Source: Chitinophagaceae bacterium (GTDB lineage Bacteria; Bacteroidota; Bacteroidia; Chitinophagales; Chitinophagaceae). Taken from it: 64,000 nt of DNA. Positions 28,516-36,660 of the stretch are shown here, one piece after another. Each line of letters begins with the position of its first letter. The stretch's first letter is position 1. The stretch is from contig JADJYK010000013.1 in the NCBI GenBank assembly GCA_016719815.1, positions 1-64,000 of the forward strand. The letters are read 5' to 3'. A program made the position numbers and the translations under genes. Below the pieces are notes generated by a model. That model saw nothing but the letters and a program-made list of their open reading frames with translations. It was not told where the DNA came from and did not search any database.

Positions 28516-29388
28516 ATGAGCATGAGACAATTAAAGATCTCGAAATCGATTACGAATCGGGAATCTCAAAGTTTAGAAAAATATCTTCAAGAGATCGGCA
28601 AAGTCGAACTCATCACTCCGGAAGAAGAGGTAAAATTAGCCACATTAATTAAGCAGGGTGACCAAAGAGCATTGGACAGGCTTACCAAAGCCAATCTGCG
28701 TTTTGTTGTTTCTGTTGCCAAACAGTATCAAAATCAGGGCCTTTCATTACCCGATCTTATCAATGAGGGCAATCTTGGTTTGATAAAAGCCGCCCAGCGT
28801 TTTGATGAAACCAGGGGTTTTAAGTTTATTTCATATGCCGTTTGGTGGATAAGGCAATGTATACTGCAGGCATTGGCAGAGCAAGCCCGGATTGTTCGCC
28901 TTCCTCTAAACAAGGTGGGGCTTACCAACCGCATTCAAAAGGCCTATACCCAGTTGGAGCAGCAATTTGAACGGGAACCAACCGCCGAAGAACTTGCAGA
29001 AATGCTGGATATGGAATTAGAAGAAGTTAGGTCATCCTTAAATATTAATGCAAGACATGTGAGTATGGATTCACCCCTTTCTGACGGAGAGGAAAATACT
29101 CTTATTGATGTAATGGAGAATCCGAATGCTGAAAAAACTGATGACGAACTCGATCATAAACAATCACTCAAGACGGAAATTGACCGGTCGCTAAAAACAC
29201 TTACTGACAGGCAAAAGGAAGTGATTTGCTATTTTTTCGGCATAGGCATTGACCATCCCATGAGCCTGGAAGATATTGGCGAAAAATTCAGCCTGACAAG
29301 AGAACGGGTAAGGCAAATAAAAGACAAAGCCATAACCAAACTGAAAACTTCGGGAAGAAGTAATCTTTTAAGAACTTATTTAGGATAA
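28516..29388 (+). CDS. rpoD: primary RNA polymerase sigma factor (short Bacteroidota type)
   Basis: The housekeeping sigma factor. Region 1.2 (QSLEKYLQEIGKVELITPEEE), region 2 with the promoter-melting stretch DETRGFKFISYAVWWIRQ, region 3 and region 4 with the helix-turn-helix SLEDIGEKFSLTRERVRQ are all present. Length is 290 residues, lacking the large N-terminal region and the non-conserved insert of proteobacterial RpoD, as is usual in Bacteroidota. MRQLKI at 28522 is an alternative start. The frame is intact. Confidence 0.95.
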   Translation: MSMRQLKISKSITNRESQSLEKYLQEIGKVELITPEEEVKLATLIKQGDQRALDRLTKANLRFVVSVAKQYQNQGLSLPDLINEGNLGLIKAAQRFDETRGFKFISYAVWWIRQCILQALAEQARIVRLPLNKVGLTNRIQKAYTQLEQQFEREPTAEELAEMLDMELEEVRSSLNINARHVSMDSPLSDGEENTLIDVMENPNAEKTDDELDHKQSLKTEIDRSLKTLTDRQKEVICYFFGIGIDHPMSLEDIGEKFSLTRERVRQIKDKAITKLKTSGRSNLLRTYLG

Positions 29389-29428
29389 CCCACAAAAACT
29401 TTATACTGGCAATAAAACTTTACATTTT

Positions 29429-29436
29429 TATCTTTG
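29429..29436 (+). promoter_or_regulatory. -7 box TATCTTTG upstream of ffh
   Basis: Exact -7 consensus after the rpoD stop. A terminator-like hairpin lies between it and ffh. Confidence 0.55.
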
Positions 29437-29451
29437 CGGCTCAAAAAATTA

Positions 29452-29480
29452 AAAAAGTGAACATCAGATGTTCACTTTTT
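29452..29480 (+). terminator. terminator-like hairpin in the ffh leader
   Basis: AAAAAGTGAACA pairs perfectly with TGTTCACTTTTT across a TCAGA loop, ending in a T run. It can end rpoD transcripts, yet it also lies downstream of the -7 box at 29429, so it could attenuate ffh. Confidence 0.7.
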
Positions 29481-29511
29481 AATTAGTGTGAAAGCGAAAA
29501 AAAATCCGTTT

Positions 29512-30837
29512 ATGTTCAACAGTTTACAGGAAAAATTAGAATCAGCCTTTAAGAATTTGAAAGGCCAGGGGCGCATAACAGAACTTAACATTGCCTCTAC
29601 GGTAAAAGATATTCGCAGGGCTTTGGTTGATGCCGATGTGAATTATAAAATAGCCAAAGAATTTACCGACAGGGTAAAGGATAAAGCAATGGGCGAAAAG
29701 GTAATTAATGCCATTTCTCCAGGCCAATTAATGGTCAAAATTGTAAAAGATGAACTGGCCGAACTTATGGGCGGACAGGAAGCATCATTTAATGCAAAAG
29801 GCAACCCCGCAGTAATATTGATTGCTGGATTACAGGGTTCTGGTAAAACCACTTTTAGTGGCAAACTGGCCAACTACCTGAAAACCAGGAAAGCACTTTC
29901 TCCCCTGCTGGTTGCAGCAGATATTTACAGACCGGCAGCAATGGAACAGCTACGGGTTCTGGGCGAACAGATTGGTGTAGATGTGCATATTGAACCGGAA
30001 AACAAGGATGCTGTTGACATTGCAAAAAATGCAGTAAGGGAAGCAAGAAGCAAAAATAAAAATGTTCTTATCATAGATACCGCTGGTCGTCTTGCCGTAG
30101 ATGAAATAATGATGACCGAAGTAGCTAACATAAAAAATGCTGTAAGCCCACAGGAAATTCTTTTTGTGGTAGATAGTATGACCGGCCAAGATGCCGTTAA
30201 CACAGCCAAGGCATTCAACGACAAGCTGGACTTTACAGGTGTTGTATTAACAAAACTAGATGGTGATACCCGCGGCGGTGCTGCTATTTCCATTAAATAC
30301 ACCGTAAATAAGCCTATAAAATTTACCAGCAACGGCGAAAAAATGGACACCCTCGATGTGTTCTATCCTGAAAGGATGGCGCAACGTATTCTGGGTATGG
30401 GTGATATTACTTCGCTGGTAGAAAAGGCACAGGAACAATTTGATGAAGAACAGGCTAAAAAACTGGAATCGAAAATCCGCAAAAACAAATTTGACTTTGC
30501 TGATTTTAAAATGCAACTCGAGCAGATAAAAAAAATGGGCAATATGAAAGACCTGCTGGGCATGATACCTGGTGTGGGCAATAAGGTTAAGGATCTTGAT
30601 ATTGATGATAATTCTTTTAAGGGCATAGAAGCCATGATAAATTCAATGACTCCCGGGGAAAGGGCTGATCCGGATCTGATTGACGGAAACCGTAAAAAAC
30701 GCATTGCCAAAGGTGCCGGAAAAGACATTCAGGAAGTAAACAACTTTATGAAACAGTTTGAGCAAATGCGTGGCATGATGAAGAATATGAATAAAATGGG
30801 GGCTTTTGGAAAAATAATGCCCGGAATGAAAAAATAA
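29512..30837 (+). CDS. ffh: signal recognition particle protein Ffh
   Basis: The SRP GTPase binds 4.5S RNA and signal sequences and targets membrane proteins. The NG domain shows G1 GLQGSGKTT, the DTAGRL motif and TKLDGD; the Met-rich M domain ends in MRGMMKNMNKMGAFGKIMPGMKK-type sequence (Met-rich tail). Length is 441 residues. ATG 29512 (MFNSLQEKLE) is preferred to the GTG at 29488, because family members begin with this helix. The frame is intact. Confidence 0.95.
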   Translation: MFNSLQEKLESAFKNLKGQGRITELNIASTVKDIRRALVDADVNYKIAKEFTDRVKDKAMGEKVINAISPGQLMVKIVKDELAELMGGQEASFNAKGNPAVILIAGLQGSGKTTFSGKLANYLKTRKALSPLLVAADIYRPAAMEQLRVLGEQIGVDVHIEPENKDAVDIAKNAVREARSKNKNVLIIDTAGRLAVDEIMMTEVANIKNAVSPQEILFVVDSMTGQDAVNTAKAFNDKLDFTGVVLTKLDGDTRGGAAISIKYTVNKPIKFTSNGEKMDTLDVFYPERMAQRILGMGDITSLVEKAQEQFDEEQAKKLESKIRKNKFDFADFKMQLEQIKKMGNMKDLLGMIPGVGNKVKDLDIDDNSFKGIEAMINSMTPGERADPDLIDGNRKKRIAKGAGKDIQEVNNFMKQFEQMRGMMKNMNKMGAFGKIMPGMKK

Positions 30838-30886
30838 TTAATTACAGATAAGGTCATTTCCATTTTGCACTTTCCTCATCCCGTCC

Positions 30887-30894
30887 TATATTTG
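30887..30894 (+). promoter_or_regulatory. -7 promoter box TATATTTG of rpsP
   Basis: Exact -7 match 58 bases before the rpsP ATG. Just behind it the leader holds a small hairpin, CCCGGTTTTAACCGGG (30898-30913). Confidence 0.6.
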
Positions 30895-30952
30895 TTGCCC
30901 GGTTTTAACCGGGAACCAACAATTATTGTTTAACGCTGTTAAATTTCTATTT

Positions 30953-31399
30953 ATGTCAGCAAAAATCCGTCTTCAAAGACACGGGTCAAAGAAAAGACCC
31001 TTCTACTTCATCGTAGTAGCCGATTCCCGGGCACCCCGCGACGGCAAATTCATTCAGAAATTAGGTACATACAATCCTCTGACAGTCCCTGCTACTATTC
31101 AGCTCGACCGTCAAAAAGCCTTAGAATGGCTGAACAAAGGTGCTACGCCAACAGACACTGTTCGCCGTATTTTGAGCTTTAAAGGTGTATTGTTCCTGAA
31201 ACACCTGCTTCGGGGTGTGGGCTTGGGTCTGTTTGATGAAGCTGCTGCGATGGAAAAATTCACTAAGTGGACCACAGAGCATGATGCACAGGTGAAAAGA
31301 CGCCAGGAAGAAGCACAACGCCAGAAAAGAGCCAGACGCATTACTCCCGGCCGCAGGCCAGAGAGGAAAGCTGAAGGTGATGCTGGTTCAGAAGGATAA
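30953..31399 (+). CDS. rpsP: 30S ribosomal protein S16
   Basis: S16 stabilises the 5' domain of 16S rRNA. The N-terminus MSAKIRLQRHGSKKRPFY and the DSRAPRDGKFIQKLGTYNP motif are diagnostic. The 148-residue product has a long charged C-terminal extension rich in Arg, Lys, Glu and Gln beyond the usual 80-90 residues, as is common in Bacteroidota. ATG 30953 is chosen because it gives the canonical N-terminus. rimM follows, the classical rpsP-rimM pair, but a terminator separates them. Confidence 0.95.
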   Translation: MSAKIRLQRHGSKKRPFYFIVVADSRAPRDGKFIQKLGTYNPLTVPATIQLDRQKALEWLNKGATPTDTVRRILSFKGVLFLKHLLRGVGLGLFDEAAAMEKFTKWTTEHDAQVKRRQEEAQRQKRARRITPGRRPERKAEGDAGSEG

Positions 31400-31424
31400 T
31401 ACCTTAAGCATCCTGAAAGTTCTT

Positions 31425-31456
31425 AATCCTTCCTGTATTACAGGAAGGATTTTTTT
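31425..31456 (+). terminator. intrinsic terminator after rpsP
   Basis: ATCCTTCCTG pairs with CAGGAAGGAT across a TATTA loop and is followed by six further T. It lies between rpsP and rimM. Confidence 0.85.
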
Positions 31457-31499
31457 ATGCAACAGCGAGGTAAAAATTCATTGTAAATTCGTGTAAGAA

Positions 31500-32015
31500 A
31501 TGGCAAACTATTTCAATATCGGAAAAATTGCAGCAGTTCATGGGCTAACAGGTGAATTATTACTGCTGCATGAATTAGGAAAGAAAACTTCATTAAAAGG
31601 GTTACAGGCAATATTTATTGAAGAAAAAAGGGTTCTTTTATTCCCTGGTTTATTGAAAGCACAAAAATTAAAAACGAAGAGGAGATTTACATAAGGTTGG
31701 AAGGAATCAGCACAAGAGAAGCTGCCCAAAACCTTGTACAAAAAAGAATTTGGTTCACAGAAGCAGATTACAAAAAATTTGCTTCCAAATCCTCTCCGGC
31801 CAACCTTCTGGGCTATCATATTATCAATAATAAAGAAATAATTGGCGAAATTCTGGAAGTAATAGAACAACCACACCAGCTCATTTGCAGGCTGCAGATT
31901 AAAGGAAAGGAGGTTTTAATACCATTACACGAAGACTCATTGCAAAAGTAGATCATCGAAAAAAGAAGTACGGGTAGAATTACCGGAAGGACTGCTGGAT
32001 GTGTACCTGAAATAA
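31500..32015 (+). CDS. rimM: ribosome maturation factor RimM (frameshifted)
   Basis: RimM assists 30S maturation through contact with S19. The N-terminal motif FNIGKIAAVHGLTGELL and the C-terminal LPEGLLDVYL are characteristic. Two one-base deletions, in the T run 31636-31639 and the A run 31944-31947, break the frame; correcting both gives a continuous product of about 172 residues ending at 32015. It follows rpsP as in many bacteria. Confidence 0.85.
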
Positions 32016-32037
32016 CGCTTGTTCACCTGTCAAAATT

Positions 32038-33198
32038 ATGAGCAACAATCAGCACCATATCGCCCATTTCGATCTCGATTCATTTTTTGTTTCCGTTGAA
32101 ATTGCGAACAATCCATTACTGAAAGGCAAACCAGTACTGGTAGGCGGATATGAACGGGGAGTAGTGGCCGCCTGCAGTTATGAAGCCCGGAAGTTTGGCA
32201 TCCACTCGGCTATGCCAATGAAAAAAGCTATGCAGCTTTGTCCTCAGGCTATCGTTACCAATGCAAGCCGCAGTGATTACAGCAAATATTCAAGATGGGT
32301 AACAGAAATCATTGAATCGAAAGTGCCATTATTTGAAAAAGCAAGCATTGATGAGTTTTATATTGATCTTACAGGAATGGACAAATTTTTTGGTATAAGT
32401 AAATATACCAAAGAACTTCGCCAGTTAATTATCAGTGAGACCGGGCTGCCTATTTCATGTGGTCTCTCATCGGCAAGGTTCATCAGCAAAATGGCTACTA
32501 ATGAAGCAAAACCCAATGGTTTCCTCGAAATTCTGCATGGAAAGGAAACAGAGTTTCTATGGCCTCTTGGAATTGAAAAAATTAACGGTGTAGGTAAGCA
32601 AACAGAACAGCATCTTAAAAATTACGGCATATATACTATCGAAGACATAACTAAAACTCCAATCGAATACTTGGAACGCATTGCCGGAAAATGGGGCGAA
32701 GAACTTTGGCATAAAGCACATGGCCGCGGCAGTGCTGCCATTACTACCGACTGGAAACAAAAAAGCATGAGTCATGAAAACACATTTGAAAAGGACTATA
32801 CAGATATTGAGTTTCTGCACAAAGAACTGGTAAGACTTACTGAAAAAACGGCCTGCTCTTTGCGGGAAGACGATAAGATGACAGGTTGCATAACTGTAAA
32901 AATCCGATACTCAGACTTTGAAACTACCACTTACCAGGAAACCATTGACTATACAGCTCTCGACGATGTATTAATAGCAAAAGTGAAGGACCTGTTTAAT
33001 AAGAACTGGCAAAAAGGCAGGCCGGTACGGTTGCTGGGCATTCGTTTCACACACATGATACCCATTACCATGCAAATGAGTTTATTTGAAAATAATATTG
33101 AAAAACTACAGCTCTATAAAGCTGTGGATGATATTAAAGACAGGTTTGGCAGCAAATCAGTAACAAAGGCAACTATAATTGCTCCCAAAAAGGATTAA
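32038..33198 (+). CDS. dinB: DNA polymerase IV
   Basis: A Y-family translesion polymerase. The catalytic acidic residues are in HFDLDSFFVSVE and ASIDEFYIDLTG; the helix-hairpin-helix region has INGVGKQTEQHLKNYGI. Near the C-terminus QMSLF matches the beta-clamp binding motif. Length is 386 residues and the frame is intact. It starts 22 bases after rimM, probably by read-through. No LexA box was recognised. Confidence 0.95.
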   Translation: MSNNQHHIAHFDLDSFFVSVEIANNPLLKGKPVLVGGYERGVVAACSYEARKFGIHSAMPMKKAMQLCPQAIVTNASRSDYSKYSRWVTEIIESKVPLFEKASIDEFYIDLTGMDKFFGISKYTKELRQLIISETGLPISCGLSSARFISKMATNEAKPNGFLEILHGKETEFLWPLGIEKINGVGKQTEQHLKNYGIYTIEDITKTPIEYLERIAGKWGEELWHKAHGRGSAAITTDWKQKSMSHENTFEKDYTDIEFLHKELVRLTEKTACSLREDDKMTGCITVKIRYSDFETTTYQETIDYTALDDVLIAKVKDLFNKNWQKGRPVRLLGIRFTHMIPITMQMSLFENNIEKLQLYKAVDDIKDRFGSKSVTKATIIAPKKD

Positions 33199-33224
33199 GA
33201 CAACAATTCAAAAAATGTTCTCCT

Positions 33225-33232
33225 TAACTTCG
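33225..33232 (+). promoter_or_regulatory. possible -7 box TAACTTCG
   Basis: One mismatch to TAnnTTTG, 21 bases before the peptidase ATG. Confidence 0.35.
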
Positions 33233-33253
33233 TAATCCCAAAAACATACAACT

Positions 33254-34621
33254 ATGTCACAACAATGGAAAGATTACCAGGAACAACACAATGAACGTTT
33301 TCTGAATGAAATGCTTGACCTGCTCCGCATTCCTTCAATTAGCGCCAAAAGCGAACACAAAGATGATATGCTGAAATGTGCCGAAGCGGTAAAGAAAAGT
33401 TTACTGGCTGCCGGATGTGATAAGGCCGATGTAATGCCTACTGCCGGCCACCCGGTTGTATATGGCGAAAAAATTATTGATCCGGCAAAACCAACTGTGC
33501 TGGTGTATGGGCACTACGATGTACAGCCTGCCGATCCGCTTGAACTCTGGCACAGCGGTCCGTTTGAGCCGGTAATAAAAGACGGGAAAATTTTTGCAAG
33601 AGGCTCAGCTGACGATAAAGGACAGTTCTACATGCATGTAAAGGCATTAGAAATTATGTCACAAACTAATAGCCTTACCACCAATATTAAATTCCTTATT
33701 GAGGGAGAAGAGGAAGTGGGTTCGCCCAATCTTGGGCCTTTCGTGGCTTCTCATAAAGACCTTCTTAAATGTGATGTAATTCTTATCAGCGACAGTTCGC
33801 TGCTCAGTATGGATACACCTTCACTTGATGTAGGTATGAGGGGACTCAGTTACATACAGGTAGAAGTAACAGGTGCGAACCGTGACCTTCACAGCGGTAC
33901 TTATGGCGGTGGAGTTGCCAACCCGATAACCATACTTGCCAAAATGATTGCCAGTTGCCATGATGAGAACAATCATATTACTATTCCGGGATTTTATGAT
34001 GATGTACTTATTTCTTCAGAAGAGGAAAGAAAAATGCTGAATATGGCTCCTTATGACGAACAGGAGTATAAAGATGATTTGGGTGTAAAAGAACTGTGGG
34101 GAGAAAAAGGGTTCACCACATTTGAAAGAACCGGCACAAGACCAACCCTCGAACTTAATGGTATCTGGGGTGGCTACATCGGCGAAGGCGCCAAAACAGT
34201 ACTTCCTTCAAAAGCCTATGCAAAAATTTCTGCAAGGCTGGTACCGAATCAAAAATCACCAAAGATTTCTGAGTTATTGCTCAATTACTTTAAATCAATA
34301 GCACCAGATTGTGTAGAAGTAAAAGCAGAACTGCACCATGGTGGTGAAGCATACCTGACACCCATCGACAGTAAAGGCTATAAAGCTGCATCCAAAGCCC
34401 TGGAAACAACATTTGGTAAAACTCCAATACCTGTTCGTGGTGGTGGAAGTATTCCAATCTGCTCCATTCTGGAAAGAGAATTAGGTGTAAAGATTGTATT
34501 TATGGGATTCGGCTTAGATAACGACAACCTGCACAGCCCTAACGAAAAATATAACCTGGAAAACTATTACAAGGGAATTGAAACCATTCCTTATTTTCAT
34601 AAGTATTTTTCAGAAGGATAA
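33254..34621 (+). CDS. M20 family metallopeptidase (dipeptidase)
   Basis: A cytoplasmic di-zinc dipeptidase or carboxypeptidase of 455 residues. Zinc-site residues are visible in YGHYDVQP (His and Asp), SADDKGQ (bridging Asp), EGEEEVGS (Glu pair) and the late DNDNLHSPNE (His). The lid domain contains DLHSGTYGG. The absence of a signal peptide suggests intracellular peptide breakdown. The frame is intact, and a terminator follows. Confidence 0.9.
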   Translation: MSQQWKDYQEQHNERFLNEMLDLLRIPSISAKSEHKDDMLKCAEAVKKSLLAAGCDKADVMPTAGHPVVYGEKIIDPAKPTVLVYGHYDVQPADPLELWHSGPFEPVIKDGKIFARGSADDKGQFYMHVKALEIMSQTNSLTTNIKFLIEGEEEVGSPNLGPFVASHKDLLKCDVILISDSSLLSMDTPSLDVGMRGLSYIQVEVTGANRDLHSGTYGGGVANPITILAKMIASCHDENNHITIPGFYDDVLISSEEERKMLNMAPYDEQEYKDDLGVKELWGEKGFTTFERTGTRPTLELNGIWGGYIGEGAKTVLPSKAYAKISARLVPNQKSPKISELLLNYFKSIAPDCVEVKAELHHGGEAYLTPIDSKGYKAASKALETTFGKTPIPVRGGGSIPICSILERELGVKIVFMGFGLDNDNLHSPNEKYNLENYYKGIETIPYFHKYFSEG

Positions 34622-34641
34622 TTTCATTACATTTTTTATTA

Positions 34642-34670
34642 AAATCCCAATCAGAAGATTGGGATTTTTT
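34642..34670 (+). terminator. intrinsic terminator after the M20 peptidase gene
   Basis: AAATCCCAATC pairs with GATTGGGATTT across an AGAA loop, followed by a T run. Confidence 0.85.
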
Positions 34671-34677
34671 ATTTTTG
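34670..34677 (+). promoter_or_regulatory. -7 promoter box TATTTTTG of the S4-domain gene
   Basis: Exact -7 match ending only 4 bases before the ATG at 34682, overlapping the tail of the previous terminator. The mRNA would be leaderless. Confidence 0.55.
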
Positions 34678-34681
34678 ACTG

Positions 34682-35068
34682 ATGGCAGAAAATGAAAAAC
34701 TTCGCCTAGACAAATACCTTTGGTCAATCCGGTTGTTTAAAACAAGAACAGCCGCCGCTACAGCATGCGACACGGGTAAGGTAAAATCTAATGACAGCAG
34801 TGCCAAAGCTGCTAAGCATGTTAGTATTGACGACGAATACGAAGTAAAAACTGAAGCTAAACGCTGGCGTATAAAAGTAACTGGCCTGTTGAACAAAAGG
34901 GTAGCTTACAATGAGGCGACAAAATATTATCTTGATATCACGCCAGAAGAAGAATTACAGCGCATTCAATACCACGCTACCAGTTTCCACACTGGAAAAA
35001 GGCCAGGTAAAATTGGCAGGCCTACGAAAAAAGAGAGAAGGGATCTTGATGACTTTCTGAATGACTAA
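34682..35068 (+). CDS. S4-domain RNA-binding protein, Hsp15 (HslR)-like
   Basis: A 128-residue protein with an N-terminal S4 RNA-binding fold (LRLDKYLWSIRLFKTRTAA) and a basic C-terminus (RPGKIGRPTKKERRDLDDF), the pattern of Hsp15, which recycles stalled 50S-peptidyl-tRNA complexes. The ATG at 34682 follows a -7 box by 4 bases. The frame is intact. It precedes a cytochrome gene on the same strand without a visible terminator. Confidence 0.8.
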   Translation: MAENEKLRLDKYLWSIRLFKTRTAAATACDTGKVKSNDSSAKAAKHVSIDDEYEVKTEAKRWRIKVTGLLNKRVAYNEATKYYLDITPEEELQRIQYHATSFHTGKRPGKIGRPTKKERRDLDDFLND

Positions 35069-35094
35069 ATTTGCTTTTTCTTATTTTTTTTGCT

Positions 35095-35562
35095 TTGAAA
35101 ATACTTTGCAAATATTTCTTTATAGTCTTTATTGCTTTTGGCATAATTGCCTGTAACAATGGCAAACCGGAACTTACAGAACCCGAACCGTATCGACCCG
35201 GTCCTCTTGACATGACTGCTCCGCCTGCGTTCTCACCTCCTGTAAAAGAATCGGATATTGTTATAGGTAAAAATATAAACCCGCAATTAAGTAAGCAGGG
35301 AGAAGTGTTATATAATACCAAATGCAAAGTATGTCACAAAATAAATACTGAGACACTAGTTGGGCCGGGATTGAAAAACATCACAAAACGAAGGTCTCCT
35401 GCCTGGATAATGAATATCATATTATACACGGGGATGATGCTGCAAAATGATCCCGAAGCAAGAAAACAATATGAGATTTTTAAAGTAACAATGCCTGCTC
35501 TTCCCCTCACTAACGGAGAAGCAAGAAGTTTGTTTGAATTCTTTAGAAAAAACGACTTGTAA
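35095..35562 (+). CDS. lipoprotein c-type cytochrome
   Basis: A monoheme cytochrome c with CKVCH and a distal Met probably in KVTMPALPL. The N-terminus is a lipoprotein signal ending in FGIIACNN, so the protein is membrane-anchored and periplasmic. It is a paralogue of the cytochrome at 40566 that leads the nos cluster: both share a VGPG..xxTKxRxPxWIMN block. No ATG precedes the lipobox in frame; TTG 35095 is the best start, after TATTTTTTTTG, which would be a perfect -7 box if the T run were three bases shorter. It may donate electrons to NosZ or to cbb3 oxidase (inference). Confidence 0.8.
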   Translation: MKILCKYFFIVFIAFGIIACNNGKPELTEPEPYRPGPLDMTAPPAFSPPVKESDIVIGKNINPQLSKQGEVLYNTKCKVCHKINTETLVGPGLKNITKRRSPAWIMNIILYTGMMLQNDPEARKQYEIFKVTMPALPLTNGEARSLFEFFRKNDL

Positions 35563-35587
35563 TGTACTTCATTTTACTTCCCTATCC

Positions 35588-35625
35588 AATGATAAAAATC
35601 AAATTTTGCTGACATTTTTATCATT
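35588..35625 (+). promoter_or_regulatory. 12-bp inverted repeat containing a TGAT-N4-ATCA box
   Basis: AATGATAAAAAT and ATTTTTATCATT flank a 14-base loop. The left arm begins an FNR-like box, ATGATAAAAATCAA (35589-35602). The hairpin could end the cytochrome transcript, the box could activate the Hsp20 genes, or both. Confidence 0.5.
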
Positions 35626-35694
35626 GTTCTGCTTTTAATAAGATCGGTAAATTACATCTGCCAACAATATTCTTCATTTCAAATACAGGTGTGT

Positions 35695-36147
35695 ATGGAA
35701 ACCAAAGCTTTAGCAAAGCCAAAGATGTCATGGCCTGGTTTATTTGATACGGGTTGGATGGAAAAGTTTTTTAATGCCCCGATTGATGAGTTTTTCAACA
35801 TGGGAAAAATTATGAATGTACCGGCTGTAAATGTGAGTGAAACAGAAAAAGATTTCAGACTATGTATCGCATCTCCAGGAATGGAAAAGACTGATTTCAA
35901 AGTAGAGGCGGTTGACAATATGCTGACAATAAGTGCTGAAAAAGAAAAAGAAGAAAGAGATGAAAACAATGGCCGCTATAACCGCAGAGAATACAACTAC
36001 AACAGTTGGAGCAGGAATTTTACTCTTCCTGAAAATTGCAATGCAGTAAAAATCGAAGCAAATTATGTAAACGGGGAATTGAAAATTGTTATTCCGAAAC
36101 TTGAAATCAAAGAAGCCAAAAAAGTAAAAAGCATTTCTGTGAACTGA
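35695..36147 (+). CDS. Hsp20 family small heat shock protein
   Basis: An alpha-crystallin domain chaperone of about 150 residues. VNVSETEKDFRLCIASPGMEKTDF opens the domain (VNVSETEKDF, SPGMEKTDF) and NGELKIVIPK is the conserved C-terminal strand. ATG 35695 (METKALAKPK) is chosen over a GTG two codons upstream. The frame is intact. A second, diverged member follows about 85 bases downstream. Confidence 0.85.
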   Translation: METKALAKPKMSWPGLFDTGWMEKFFNAPIDEFFNMGKIMNVPAVNVSETEKDFRLCIASPGMEKTDFKVEAVDNMLTISAEKEKEERDENNGRYNRREYNYNSWSRNFTLPENCNAVKIEANYVNGELKIVIPKLEIKEAKKVKSISVN

Positions 36148-36168
36148 CAGGATGTGCCCGGAAGGGCG

Positions 36169-36200
36169 GCCCCGCCAGTAGCTGAAAGGCGGGGGCTTTT
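36169..36200 (+). terminator. GC-rich hairpin between the Hsp20 genes
   Basis: GCCCCGCC pairs with GGCGGGGGC around an 11-base loop, followed by four T. It may be a partial terminator between the two Hsp20-like genes. Confidence 0.55.
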
Positions 36201-36231
36201 GAAATAGCAGCTTTTTAATAATCTAATAAAA

Positions 36232-36582
36232 ATGAAACAAATTCAGGGAACAAGAACAGATAATCACACGATCGTAAGTTTGAATGACAAGAATGGCGAA
36301 TATGTTCTTTATGTAGTTATGCCGGGAATACGCAGAAGCGAACTGGAAGTGAATATCCGCAACAGGCAGCTTACTGTAACGGCTGTAAGAAACGAAGCTC
36401 TTCATAGCATTTTTGAGCCTGCTAAACCCGTAATTAATACATGGAAGGAGTCCTTCAGGCTTCCGTCTGACGCTGACACATTAATGACAGCCGCCGTATT
36501 TTATAAAGGTGAGTTGGAAATACATATACCCAAAGGGCAGGGTAAATCCGAAAATCATACACAAAGGGTTTATGTGTATTAA
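36232..36582 (+). CDS. diverged Hsp20-like protein
   Basis: A 116-residue alpha-crystallin domain protein without the usual N-terminal arm: YVLYVVMPGIRRSELEV is the typical A-domain start and KGELEIHIPKG the late strand. It lies behind the longer Hsp20 gene and may form mixed oligomers with it. Both genes stand beside low-oxygen respiration genes, where Hsp20 induction is common (inference). The frame is intact. Confidence 0.75.
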   Translation: MKQIQGTRTDNHTIVSLNDKNGEYVLYVVMPGIRRSELEVNIRNRQLTVTAVRNEALHSIFEPAKPVINTWKESFRLPSDADTLMTAAVFYKGELEIHIPKGQGKSENHTQRVYVY

Positions 36583-36612
36583 CTGCCCCGGAAACCAAGG
36601 CTACTGCATAAA

Positions 36613-36643
36613 AAAAGGATAAAGTAATCAACTTTATCCTTTT
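36613..36643. terminator. bidirectional terminator
   Basis: AAAAGGATAAAGT pairs perfectly with ACTTTATCCTTTT across an AATCA loop. It lies between the Hsp20-like gene and the convergent regulator gene. Confidence 0.8.
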
Positions 36644-36660
36644 CTATTTTGACAAACTAA

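Noticed and set aside
29925..30350. Minus-strand frame of 141 codons within ffh
   Set aside because: Antisense to the GTPase domain of Ffh with no sign of independent coding.
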